Source of the DNA: Gonocerus acuteangulatus
Taxonomy: Eukaryota; Arthropoda; Insecta; Hemiptera; Coreidae
Length of the DNA: 64,000 nt
Assembly (NCBI GenBank): GCA_946811695.1
Contig: OX328123.1
Location: 10,848,698 to 10,912,697 of the forward strand
Direction: 5' to 3'
Shown here in pieces: positions 44,819 through 51,359 of this stretch (its first letter is position 1; the number at the start of each line of letters is the position of its first letter). The notes beneath the pieces are model-generated. The model searched no databases and was not told where the DNA came from. It saw only the letters and a program-made list of their open reading frames with translations. Made by a program: the position numbers and the translations under genes.

Positions 44819-46705
44819 GGCGCATCTACATTTAGGTCATTAGCGCCGACATCCAGGGTGCAGCGAGGAATTTTCCCAGCGAGCCCTGAGATGAGAAAAT
44901 TCCTGCCGGAGGCGGGAATCGAACCCACCATCTCCCGCTTACGAATCCAGCGCGATAGCCACTAGACCACGGGAGACCCCGGTAGCCTCCTTTGTTGTGA
45001 AAAAGCAAACACAAAACAGAATAATTATACCAATAGAACAATAAGAAAGGTCGACAAATAAAAATCGCTTAAAGGAAAATTTTTTATTATAAACAGTGTA
45101 AGAAGGTAAGTGAACAGTAGTTTTTTCAAAGAACTTAGTTCAGAGTATGGTCAGATTATCAAAAAACAATTTAAAATGAATTGAGAATAATGATATTTTT
45201 AATATTAAATAATGACTTAAATACTAAATACCAATGAATGCCGGGGGTGGAGAAAGACCAAAGTTAGCAGTTAAGTGACCATAGTGAAAATATAGAAAGA
45301 AGTTGGATTCTCCCAGAATATTTATGTAACTAGACACCAAGGATGGGGTGGGGGAGGTCGGAAAGGTCAATGAGGAATATGGGGAAATACTATGTAGGGG
45401 GCCTGGAGAGCTTGTGGAAAATATTGGAGTAAATAGGAGAAATGTCTAGTTTAGGTTTTTTAATTTGAATTTATGTGAAAACTTTCAGAGATCTGAGGTT
45501 TTTGTGATTTCGTTCTGTAGAAAGAATTTTAGTGTCATTGAAGTTGAATGTGTATTTTTGAGTAATAGCGTGCTTTTCAAGGGCAGCTCTGTTAATGTCG
45601 TTATTATTGATGGTTTGTTTGTGTTGTGAAATATAAGTTGTGCATATGAATATAAGTTTTGGTTTCTCCTTTGTATAAAGCATTACAGGAAGGGGTTCGA
45701 CGTGGGATTTGGTAAACATAGTGTTTGGCTTGTTCAAAAGGAATGGGATCTTTGAGTTCAGTGTAGATGTTTTTTAATCCAAAGTTTAGGGATGGGTTGG
45801 CTTTTTTTATGATCTTGGTGAATTTTTCAGTTAGTCCATGTGAGTTTGGCTTTCTCCATGTCAGGGAACGGAACAATTGGGTTCTGGAAGCGGGACTTTA
45901 CACAACTTACAACTTCTTAGTTTAAATGAACGTGGACAATTTTCAAAAAGAGTTGGAACTATAACAGAAAGAAGTTCTGTCATTTTAATTTTAGAGAATG
46001 TTAAAAAAATTTCAAAATTGAAAATGTATTTATTTAAATTTTAACGTCCGTTATAATTAACTCTGAATTTTAGGAAGGGTTATATATAGGTTACCACTCT
46101 TTTCTAGCCAGGATTATTTATGCCTTTTTTTCCAAAGAAAAACCACCACCCCTAGTGGGAATCGAGCCCACAACCTTTAGCACGGAGTGTTAAGTGTTCA
46201 CACCGCCTTGACACTCATGGCCAATGGGCCTCCAAAGTGAAAATTTAATGTTTAGAAGAAAAAACAAGATGTCCAAGGCTGACTCGAGGCCAACTGATAG
46301 TAGAGTTAAAACTGTAAATGCTTGTTAACTGTAATAATATTTTTCCTGGGCTCTAGTTTGATATTTAAAAAAGAAAGGAAAACTAGAGAATAAGGCAGTA
46401 GAAAAATTTGATTTAGTCTAACTAATAAAATAGAAGCTGTTTCTTAATTCTCTGCCTTCTTCTATATCATAAAGCTGAAATAATGAGAATTTCTAAAGGA
46501 CTAATCACAACAAACTGGGAAACTAAAGCAAAATGTCTTAGTAACTATTGGTTAAAAAGATCTGCTAGGTCAGGACTTTTTTTAAACCTCTCCTTTCTTA
46601 TAATAAATTTTTTTCTGGAGTTACCAACATTTACATATACTATTTAAGAAAGCATTCGTCATTAAAAATTAACCTGTTACCTTGTAAAATAGTTTTACTA
46701 GTCAT
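27520..46705 (-). CDS. SPAG6: SPAG6 / PF16 axonemal armadillo protein, complete gene
   Basis: Central-pair (C1 microtubule) protein needed for motile cilia and flagella. Ten coding exons on the - strand join in frame: 46705-46681, 44022-43760, 42990-42780, 41481-41303, 39873-39700, 37154-37002, 34878-34729, 33919-33764, 29243-29098, 27682-27520. The total is 1620 nt, 539 residues plus stop. All introns are GT-AG. Armadillo repeats run from about residue 10 to 435, with signature segments [38 protein letters not shown] and WTIGQIGKH. The C-terminal region has [14 protein letters not shown] and [15 protein letters not shown]. Spacing matches human SPAG6 (509 residues) without gaps over most junctions; an acidic tail of about 30 residues is extra. 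Introns are packed with transposons. Convergent with DGKQ. Confidence 0.95.
27697..27909 (-). mobile_element. SINE family B at the SPAG6 terminal splice acceptor
   Basis: SINE-B in - orientation, flanked by a perfect 12-bp duplication GTAATATTATTA at 27685-27696 and 27910-27921. The inner duplication ends next to the CAG acceptor of SPAG6 exon 10. Its AT-rich 3' tail now occupies the place of the polypyrimidine tract. Confidence 0.92.
28620..28648. repeat. Poly-A run
   Basis: About 28 uninterrupted A. A shorter A-rich stretch lies near 28052-28079. Confidence 0.9.
28728..28829. repeat. Near-perfect 102-bp hairpin
   Basis: ACTGTTGTCATACCTGTCGG pairs with CCGACAGGTATGACAACAGT, continuing through GTGGAGACCGTCGTCACT. 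The stem is about 38-41 bp with a GC-rich loop of roughly 20-25 nt. In SPAG6 intron 9. Probably a minute foldback transposon; a structured RNA is an alternative. Confidence 0.8.
29098..29243 (-). CDS. SPAG6: SPAG6 exon 9, residues 438-486
   Basis: [20 protein letters not shown], then [11 protein letters not shown] and NNCFPEDIV, ending with two bases of an Arg codon at donor GTATAT. Separated from exon 8 by the largest intron (about 4.5 kb), which holds an antisense ORF and several transposons. Confidence 0.93.
30619..31191 (+). CDS. Uncharacterised 190-codon intronless ORF
   Basis: I do not recognise it. It is far longer than background ORFs in this AT-rich DNA. It has an acidic stretch near residues 36-48 ([14 protein letters not shown]), a Lys-rich helical segment (about 50-90) and a region [26 protein letters not shown] that looks globular. 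No signal peptide or membrane segment. It lies inside SPAG6 intron 8 on the opposite strand. An in-frame TAA ends it, and a consensus donor GAG|GTAAGA follows 6 nt later, so a 3' UTR intron or a fused exon is possible. It could be a host nested gene, a retrocopy, or a transposon accessory ORF. Confidence 0.5.
   Translation: MNFEVCGHKITFAKKSRETTYFPISNQRLFRVDSNEEEDIESSDNEEKVVKCKENVKEPRRKAKNENILKNIQNLKNIHKKYKEEERDVLPITSQTYPSTVILMDICKTQRRPIEEVKKFIISQPQREAKKDFFESINLDTYLSKVYFELYEEHINNVKDIIFRLHSSPKKASDMKYEQNKRVVSAPSSL
31427..31530. repeat. Dispersed repeat R
   Basis: Second copy of the block at 17878: AATGGGTACCTGCAAAGGGA, ATAGTACTGACCACACTATC and TCCCTAGTGTGCTGTATGAT. Confidence 0.65.
31777..32130 (-). 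pseudogene. Mariner transposase N-terminal fragment
   Basis: The - strand reads [20 protein letters not shown], then DLED, stop, [18 protein letters not shown], the paired HTH region of a mariner transposase. At 31780 GGGTTGGTGAAAAAATAATT resembles a mariner terminal repeat. The catalytic part is missing and the frame is broken. Confidence 0.75.
32368..32470. repeat. Tandem repeat, about 44-bp unit
   Basis: CTGTGCACTTGGCGTGCGAG followed by CCTCAGAYGCTACTAACACA is present twice in full, with a third partial unit. More GC-rich than its surroundings. Confidence 0.8.
32629..33521. mobile_element. Long foldback element, copy 3
   Basis: Same family as 7208-8122. The arms carry AGTCAGAGAGCTGGTAACGC and the inverted GTGTTACAAGTTCTTCGACT. 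The unique centre (GCCTATGATAGACTGCAACA) is inverted relative to copy 1, so the elements inserted in opposite orientation or the centre flipped. In SPAG6 intron 8. Confidence 0.82.
33764..33919 (-). CDS. SPAG6: SPAG6 exon 8, residues 386-437
   Basis: [20 protein letters not shown], then [18 protein letters not shown] and VGQFTQ at donor GTAAAG. End of the armadillo region. Confidence 0.94.
34729..34878 (-). CDS. SPAG6: SPAG6 exon 7, residues 336-385
   Basis: [17 protein letters not shown], then [20 protein letters not shown] and [10 protein letters not shown], donor GTAAGA. Same spacing as the human protein between the flanking conserved motifs. Confidence 0.94.
34972..35215. repeat. Fragments of dispersed repeats R and the CAGGGCCTCC repeat
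   Basis: The first ~70 bp resemble repeat R in reverse (ATCTGATTCTTAATCATACG). From 35045, CAGGGCCTCCGAGAGAAATT and ATTACCAAAAACTAATAATG match the block at 5956. In SPAG6 intron 6. Confidence 0.55.
35500..35830. repeat. Pyrimidine-rich block with internal duplication
   Basis: C/T-rich + strand with CAATCCTTCCCTGTACCTGC and GATCCTTCCTTGTACCTGCA as diverged repeats about 130 bp apart, and GGCAAGTCCTTTATCTTTAC occurring twice. The open frame here is a composition effect. Confidence 0.55.
35850..36413 (+). mobile_element. Single-arm PLE-type terminal insert
   Basis: Starts AATAGGTATGTTACTATGAC, passes two (TA)n tracts (about 35932-35988 and 36098-36148), then CAGCCCTGAAGATGGCTTGT and the end CGACGATCTACGCTTCCTAC to CGACCATATCTTCTC. 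The same modules in the same order make up the right arm of the 48441-51473 insertion. No protein coded. In SPAG6 intron 6. Confidence 0.75.
36263..36301 (+). ncRNA. Hammerhead-like ribozyme motif (PLE end type 1)
   Basis: GCC, then CTGAAGA, one extra T, stem GGCTTG/CAAGCC with loop TATAG, then GAAACGTT and GGC. Read as a hammerhead: stem I GCC/GGC, stem II 6 bp, stem III only A-U and C-G without a loop, cleavage expected after GTT. The one extra base after CTGAAGA departs from the canonical core, so activity is uncertain. Confidence 0.45.
36538..36600 (-). repeat. Fragment of dispersed repeat R
   Basis: Reverse-oriented, diverged piece (GGCACACTACAGAGATAGCG, then CACCTGATTTTCTCCTTTGC) matching the middle of the block at 17878. 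Confidence 0.45.
37002..37154 (-). CDS. SPAG6: SPAG6 exon 6, residues 285-335
   Basis: [20 protein letters not shown] through [16 protein letters not shown], ending AIYTR. The donor used is AGG|GTCTGT. A stronger-looking GTGAGT lies 4 nt downstream but would break the frame with exon 7, and the alignment length supports AGG|GT. Confidence 0.9.
37663..37876 (+). mobile_element. tRNA-derived SINE, family B, nested in PLE
   Basis: Head GGAGGCACAGAGGACATGAG, B box TGGGTTCGATTCCCACTGGG, (AAAT)n tail. Flanked by 13-bp duplications AAATTGGGTAATA and AAATTGGATAATA (12 of 13), at 37650-37662 and 37877-37889. Splits the PLE GIY-YIG region from its C terminus. Confidence 0.92.
38401..38760. repeat. 25-bp minisatellite, about 14 copies
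   Basis: Unit ATAGACTGAATCTATGTCTA plus TCAGC, almost identical in every copy (two copies have CCATG for CTATG). Each unit holds a small inverted repeat (ATAGAC...GTCTAT). It lies within the PLE linker coding sequence. 25 bp is not a multiple of three, so the expansion destroyed the frame. Confidence 0.95.
39355..39420. repeat. (TA)n microsatellite
   Basis: About 65 bp of pure TA near the start of the PLE fragment, in SPAG6 intron 5. Confidence 0.95.
39700..39873 (-). CDS. SPAG6: SPAG6 exon 5, residues 227-284
   Basis: Read directly from the - strand: [18 protein letters not shown], then [17 protein letters not shown], ending HHIH at donor GTAAAT. 58 codons in phase 0. No open frame extends past the exon, so it would be missed by an ORF length cut-off. 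Confidence 0.92.
40420..40454 (-). ncRNA. Hammerhead-like motif (PLE end type 2, left arm)
   Basis: - strand CTGAAGA, extra A, stem GGCTGC/GCAGTC, GAAACGTC. Same layout as type 1 but with a different stem II sequence that still pairs. Mirror copy of the motif at 40598. Confidence 0.45.
40598..40632 (+). ncRNA. Hammerhead-like motif (PLE end type 2, right arm)
   Basis: CTGAAGAAGGCTGCCATTGT, then TGCAGTCGAAACGTC. Stem II GGCTGC/GCAGTC (one G-U), stem III AC/GU. Stem I is weak here (about 2 bp), so any activity might need a dimer. Confidence 0.45.
41303..41481 (-). CDS. SPAG6: SPAG6 exon 4, residues 167-226
   Basis: Acceptor TTTTCAG. Encodes [30 protein letters not shown] and [17 protein letters not shown], ending RLK at donor GTGCAC. 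Confidence 0.94.
41572..41706 (-). mobile_element. tRNA-derived SINE, family C
   Basis: On the - strand GGAGACGAGGTTAGCTCAGT followed by TGTAGAGCACTGG is a textbook A box. GGGTTGAATTCGGCCTCCC serves as B box. Different body from families A and B. In SPAG6 intron 3, about 90 bp from exon 4. Confidence 0.75.
41800..42130 (-). pseudogene. LINE 3'-end fragment (I/Jockey-like)
   Basis: The - strand reads [20 protein letters not shown], then VTGHM and a CESCG-like region followed by a degenerate HILTEC-like site. This resembles the C-terminal zinc-binding end of I/Jockey-group LINE ORF2. Several stops. Upstream (to about 42420) may hold a decayed RNase H region. Family call from pattern only. Confidence 0.55.
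42780..42990 (-). CDS. SPAG6: SPAG6 exon 3, residues 97-166
   Basis: Encodes [17 protein letters not shown], then [19 protein letters not shown], one of the most conserved segments of the family, ending AVSAG split after its first base at donor GTAAGA. Confidence 0.95.
43091..43164. repeat. (TA)n microsatellite
   Basis: About 73 bp of pure TA in SPAG6 intron 2. Confidence 0.95.
43485..43720 (+). pseudogene. Mariner transposase N-terminal fragment
   Basis: Reads [40 protein letters not shown] and, after a stop, [13 protein letters not shown]. This is the two HTH motifs of a mariner transposase. Ends 10 bp before SPAG6 exon 2. No catalytic domain. Confidence 0.8.
43760..44022 (-). CDS. SPAG6: SPAG6 exon 2, residues 9-96
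   Basis: The acceptor TTTTTAG|AG completes the Glu codon. Contains [16 protein letters not shown] and [16 protein letters not shown], the first armadillo repeats, ending DDRS at donor GTAAGT. Confidence 0.93.
44178..44348 (+). mobile_element. tRNA-derived SINE, family A
   Basis: GGGCCTCCCCGTGGTCTAGT then GGCTAACGCATTAG (A box), GGTGGGTTCAATTCCCACCG (B box), body GAATTTTCTCATCTCATGGC, and an AAAAAATAAAA tail. + orientation, in SPAG6 intron 1. Confidence 0.85.
44593..44616. repeat. Poly-A run
   Basis: About 24 uninterrupted A. Confidence 0.85.
44640..45880 (-). pseudogene. Second Penelope-like element fragment (GIY-YIG end)
   Basis: The - strand carries [35 protein letters not shown], then AKHYVYQIP with a [15 protein letters not shown] segment and [34 protein letters not shown]: a GIY-YIG domain of a different PLE lineage from the one at 37.3-39.2 kb. 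Frameshifted near 45600. Its 3' end (44680-44757) has the GGGATTCGGCTAGGAAACAT terminal sequence, but a SINE-A disrupts the hammerhead-like site there. Confidence 0.8.
44767..44980 (-). mobile_element. tRNA-derived SINE, family A, with long poly-A tail, nested in PLE
   Basis: Flanked by GGTAGCCTCC at 44757-44766 and 44981-44990. The 3' tail is a run of about 50 T on the + strand (44766-44816). The long pure tail and exact duplication indicate a recent LINE-mediated insertion. Confidence 0.92.
46030..46234 (-). mobile_element. tRNA-derived SINE, family B
   Basis: - orientation. CCACCACCCCTAGTGGGAAT and CATGGCCAATGGGCCTCC on the + strand. Approximate flanking duplication TGAAAATGTA / TGAAAATTTA. 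In SPAG6 intron 1. Confidence 0.82.
46681..46705 (-). CDS. SPAG6: SPAG6 coding exon 1 (25 nt)
   Basis: Encodes MTSKTILQ plus the first base of a Glu codon, then donor GTAACAG. Found by looking upstream for a phase-1 exon matching the family N terminus. With exon 2 it reads [17 protein letters not shown], the same length as the vertebrate N terminus. Too short for any ORF scan. Confidence 0.82.
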
Positions 46706-47189
46706 TTTAAATCAATAATAAAAATTGTTATCAACTCAAAGAAAAGTAACCTTTCCTAAAACAAAACAAAGTTTTAAAGCACTTTTTAAAAATTAAATGT
46801 TATCACATGTGTAGTGTACTTATATTTAGTATAATTAAGGACAACAAAAACTCTTGGTTTAAAAACATATTTTTCTGACTTTGAAATTAAAAATTTCTTG
46901 TTTTAAATAAATAAGTTCTTGGTTTGAAAAAAATGTAAAATAAATGATACAACAAATACATTTCTTTCATTATTTACTAAATTTTTTTCAATTGAAAAAG
47001 AAGAATACATCTAAGTTAGTTAGCGTTAAATTTATTCTTTCAGTCAATACACTATTATAGGTAGAAAAAAAACTTTCAGAATTGACATTAAGACACTGGC
47101 ATCCATATGGATTTCTGTGCAAAAATCAAATGGGCACAATCTTTCATTGACAATGAACATTCAAAAACACTTGCTGTTTTGTTGTCCAT
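46706..47189 (-). other. SPAG6 upstream flank
   Basis: AT-rich DNA directly upstream of the SPAG6 start codon. It must hold the 5' UTR, and perhaps the promoter, unless a further noncoding exon exists. No convincing TATA or initiator could be fixed. Confidence 0.35.
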
Positions 47190-47575
47190 TAATATTTGCT
47201 TTAATAGTGGAGATCACCAGGTAGAAAATCATCCATTGACATCTTCTTTAGAATTGGTGTCTTGTGTAAATCCTGTTTTAGTGTTTCTGTGGTTAAATTC
47301 TTTAAAATAATATTTTGTCTGTAAAACAGATTTTTGGTCGAGGAAAAATATTTTCTCGTAGGATCGTCTACAATTATTTTTTCAATTCCACACTCATCAT
47401 TGTTGCGAGTGATTTTATAATTGATAAGCAACAAGATTTGGTTAGTTCTTGGAGGATGGTTTCAACAGCTGATGGAATATTTCCATTGCAAACTAAATCT
47501 AATTTCCTTTGGATGCCTTCTGATTTTGGATATAACTCAGCAGTCAAAGGTTCTTTCATTCCTTCAAGCTGTGTC
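47190..47575 (-). other. Possible decayed - strand coding region, unknown
   Basis: Two overlapping - strand frames (77 and 61 codons) read like one protein broken by a frameshift: KEPLTAELYPKSEGIQRKLD, VETILQELTKSCCLSIIKSL, then IIVDDPTRKYFSSTKNLFYR and TETLKQDLHKTPILKK. I do not recognise the family. Position next to the 5' end of the Ty3 element suggests an older transposon or gene fragment. Confidence 0.35.
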
Positions 47576-48520
47576 TAAAAAGGAATTACCACTTCACCAA
47601 AGCTTGTAGCAGATTTTGCTTCTCCTAAAATATTCAGTGCCCACTAGTGAGTGGTATTATGACCTCCTAAGGAAGTACCCCTCTGTAACCCGTCCTACTA
47701 CAGTCCTACAGAAACCGAAGCACCATATCCAGCACTTCATCAAGACGAAGGGACCACCGGTCACAGCCAAAGCTCAACGCCTTCCACCAGAGCGATACAA
47801 AGCTGCGAGGGAGGAATTTCTCAAGATGTTAGACGAGGGTATCTGCAGACCATCTAACAGCCCGTATGCAAGCCCATTGCATATTGTTGTGAAGAAGGAC
47901 GGCAAAATCGCATTTTGCGGGGAATATCGCAGATTGGACGAGCAGACTGTTCCTGACAGATACAGCGTTCCGAACGTACAGACTCTCAACACCAATCTCA
48001 GCGGTAAGGTCTTTTTCAGCAAGCTGGCTCTGAACAGAGCATATTACCAAGTACCTGTAGCGGAAGAAGACATCAAGAAGACTGCAGTAATAACACCCTT
48101 CGGTCTTTTCGAGTTCCTGGTAATGTGCTTTGGCCTTCGCAACGCTGCCCAGACATTTCAGCGGCTCATGGACAGCATTCTGGCACTCCCGTATGTTTTC
48201 GTGTACCTAGATGACATATTGGTATCATCCACTACCAAGGATGAGCACCGCGTTCACCTGGACAATGTCTTCCGAATCTTGAGCGAGCACGGTTTGACCA
48301 TCAACCCATCAAAATCAGAGTTCTGCAAGACGGAGATTGAATTCTTCGGATTTCTCGTGAATTCACAAGGTATCAAGCCCCTACCAGCAAAGGTCCTTCG
48401 ACCCAGCAACAAAGGACAACTCCGTCGTTTCTTAGGTATGAAGCGTAGATCGTCGGGGTTTCGGTCAGTGTTCTTATTCAATAAAACACATTTTATATGC
48501 TAAAATGTATATTTATTGCC

Positions 48521-48559
48521 GCCAACGTTTCGGCTTGCTATACAAGCCATCTTCAGGGC
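48521..48559 (-). ncRNA. Hammerhead-like motif (PLE end type 1, left arm)
   Basis: - strand copy of the 39-nt motif seen at 36263: GCC, CTGAAGA, T, GGCTTG loop CAAGCC, GAAACGTT, GGC. Identical in all three copies in the window. Confidence 0.45.
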
Positions 48560-48671
48560 TGTAAAAACATATATGGTGTAACAATCGTAAGGACAGAAAC
48601 AATAAAAAAAAAAAAAAAAAAAAAAAAGGCTAGAAACATTAACATAAATATGAGTACCTATATGCTTGAAA

Positions 48672-49680
<1,009 letters not shown>

Positions 49681-49726
49681 AGATGGAACGGCATTTTTCT
49701 CCAGCGAAAATAGAAGCAGGAGGAGG

Positions 49727-49766
<40 letters not shown>

Positions 49767-49921
49767 CGCAATACCATCAGCGCTGCCAACGGACAGAATC
49801 CCAACTACACCAGGGAGCTTCAACACCATTCGTCCGCCGATACTGTGGCTAGAGGGGAGAAAAGGAGCCCAGATCGAGTAAAATGTCATTCCCTTGGCTA
49901 CCACCGAGGAAGAAACAAGTA

Positions 49922-49965
49922 CCTGGCTGAAGAAGATGGAGATGAATCCATCGAAATATTCCGGG
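49922..49965 (+). ncRNA. Hammerhead-like motif, tandem unit 1
   Basis: CCTGG, CTGAAGA, extra A, GATGG loop CCATC, GAAATATT, CCGGG. Stem I CCTGG/CCGGG (5 bp with one G-U), stem II GATGG/CCATC (5 bp), stem III A-U plus U-A with no loop, and a UH site directly before stem I. All spacing is as in a minimal type I hammerhead except for the one extra A after CTGAAGA. Confidence 0.5.
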
Positions 49966-50091
49966 AAGAAGTGAGGAGGAGTACCACCGCTGGAGAAAAA
50001 TGCCGTTCCATCTAAAAATACTATCCCAGCGACGAAAAATAACATCAAACATATAAAACCTTACGGCGAGGAAAATAGAAGCAGGAGGAGG

Positions 50092-50134
<43 letters not shown>

Positions 50135-50289
50135 CGCAATACCATCAGCGCTGCCAACGGACAGAATCCCAACTACACCAGGGAGCTTCAACACCATTCG
50201 TCCGCCGATACTGTGGCTAGAGGGGAGAAAAGGAGCCCAGATCGAGTGAAATGTCATTCCCTTGGCTACCACCGAGGAAGAAACAAGTA

Positions 50290-50333
50290 CCTGGCTGAAG
50301 AAGATGGAGATGAATCCATCGAAATATTCCGGG
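50290..50333 (+). ncRNA. Hammerhead-like motif, tandem unit 2
   Basis: Identical to the motif of unit 1. If the array were transcribed as one RNA, cleavage at each site would release about 368-nt monomers. Confidence 0.5.
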
Positions 50334-50460
50334 AAGAAGTGAGGAGGAGTACCACCGCTGGAGAAAAATGCCGTTCCATCTAAAAATACTATCCCAGCGA
50401 CGAAAAATAACATCAAACATATAAAACCTTACGGCGAGGAAAATAGAAGCAGGAGGAGGG

Positions 50461-50505
<45 letters not shown>

Positions 50506-50660
50506 CGCAATACCATCAGCGCTGCCAACGGACAGAATCCCAACTACACCAGGGAGCTTCAACACCATTCGTCCGCCGATACTGTGGCTAGAGGGGAGAA
50601 AAGGAGCCCAGATCGAGTAAAATGTCATTCCCTTGGCTACCACCGAGGAAGAAACAAGTA

Positions 50661-50704
50661 CCTGGCTGAAGAAGATGGAGATGAATCCATCGAAATATTC
50701 CGGG
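50661..50704 (+). ncRNA. Hammerhead-like motif, tandem unit 3
   Basis: Identical to the motif of unit 1. Confidence 0.5.
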
Positions 50705-50830
50705 AAGAAGTGAGGAGGAGTACCACCGCTGGAGAAAAATGCCGTTCCATCTAAAAATACTATCCCAGCGACGAAAAATAACATCAAACATATAAAACCT
50801 TACGGCGAGGAAAATAGAAGCAGGAGGAGG

Positions 50831-50868
<38 letters not shown>

Positions 50869-51023
50869 CGCAATACCATCAGCGCTGCCAACGGACAGAA
50901 TCCCAACTACACCAGGGTGCTTCAACACCATTCGTCCGCCGATACTGTGGCTAGAGGGGAGAAAAGGAGCCCAGATCGAGTAAAATGTCATTCCCTTGGC
51001 TACCACCGAGGAAGAAACAAGTA

Positions 51024-51067
51024 CCTGGCTGAAGAAGATGGAGATGAATCCATCGAAATATTCCGGG
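51024..51067 (+). ncRNA. Hammerhead-like motif, tandem unit 4
   Basis: Identical to the motif of unit 1. This unit lacks the TTACGGCG junction and runs straight into TATATATTTATATTTATATT of the right arm. Confidence 0.5.
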
Positions 51068-51215
51068 AAGAAGTGAGGAGGAGTACCACCGCTGGAGAAA
51101 AATGCCGTTCCATCTAAAAATACTATCCCAGCGACGAAAAATAACATCAAACATATATATATTTATATTTATATTTTCAAGCATATAGGTACTCATATTT
51201 ATGTTAATGTTTCTA

Positions 51216-51283
<68 letters not shown>

Positions 51284-51320
51284 CTGTCCTTACGATTGTT
51301 ACACCATATATGTTTTTACA

Positions 51321-51359
51321 GCCCTGAAGATGGCTTGTATAGCAAGCCGAAACGTTGGC
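51321..51359 (+). ncRNA. Hammerhead-like motif (PLE end type 1, right arm)
   Basis: Third identical copy of the 39-nt motif of 36263, about 100 bp from the right end of the insertion, downstream of a T run of about 65 nt (51219-51283). Confidence 0.45.

Larger units (their letters stand above)
49698..51150 (+). repeat. Four tandem ~368-bp units with A-tract and hammerhead-like motif
   Basis: TAGAAGCAGGAGGAGG recurs at 49711, 50076, 50444 and 50815 (spacing 365, 368, 371, varying with A-tract length). Each unit is a purine-rich start, 34-43 A, GACGCAATACCATCAGCGCT, a GC-richer body and the end AACATCAAACATATAAAACC TTACGGCG. Units differ by only a few substitutions outside the A-tract. Each carries one 44-nt hammerhead-like motif. 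Unit 1 begins and unit 4 ends within (TA)n-flanked arm sequence. Frames through the units are open by chance; no known domain. Confidence 0.9.
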
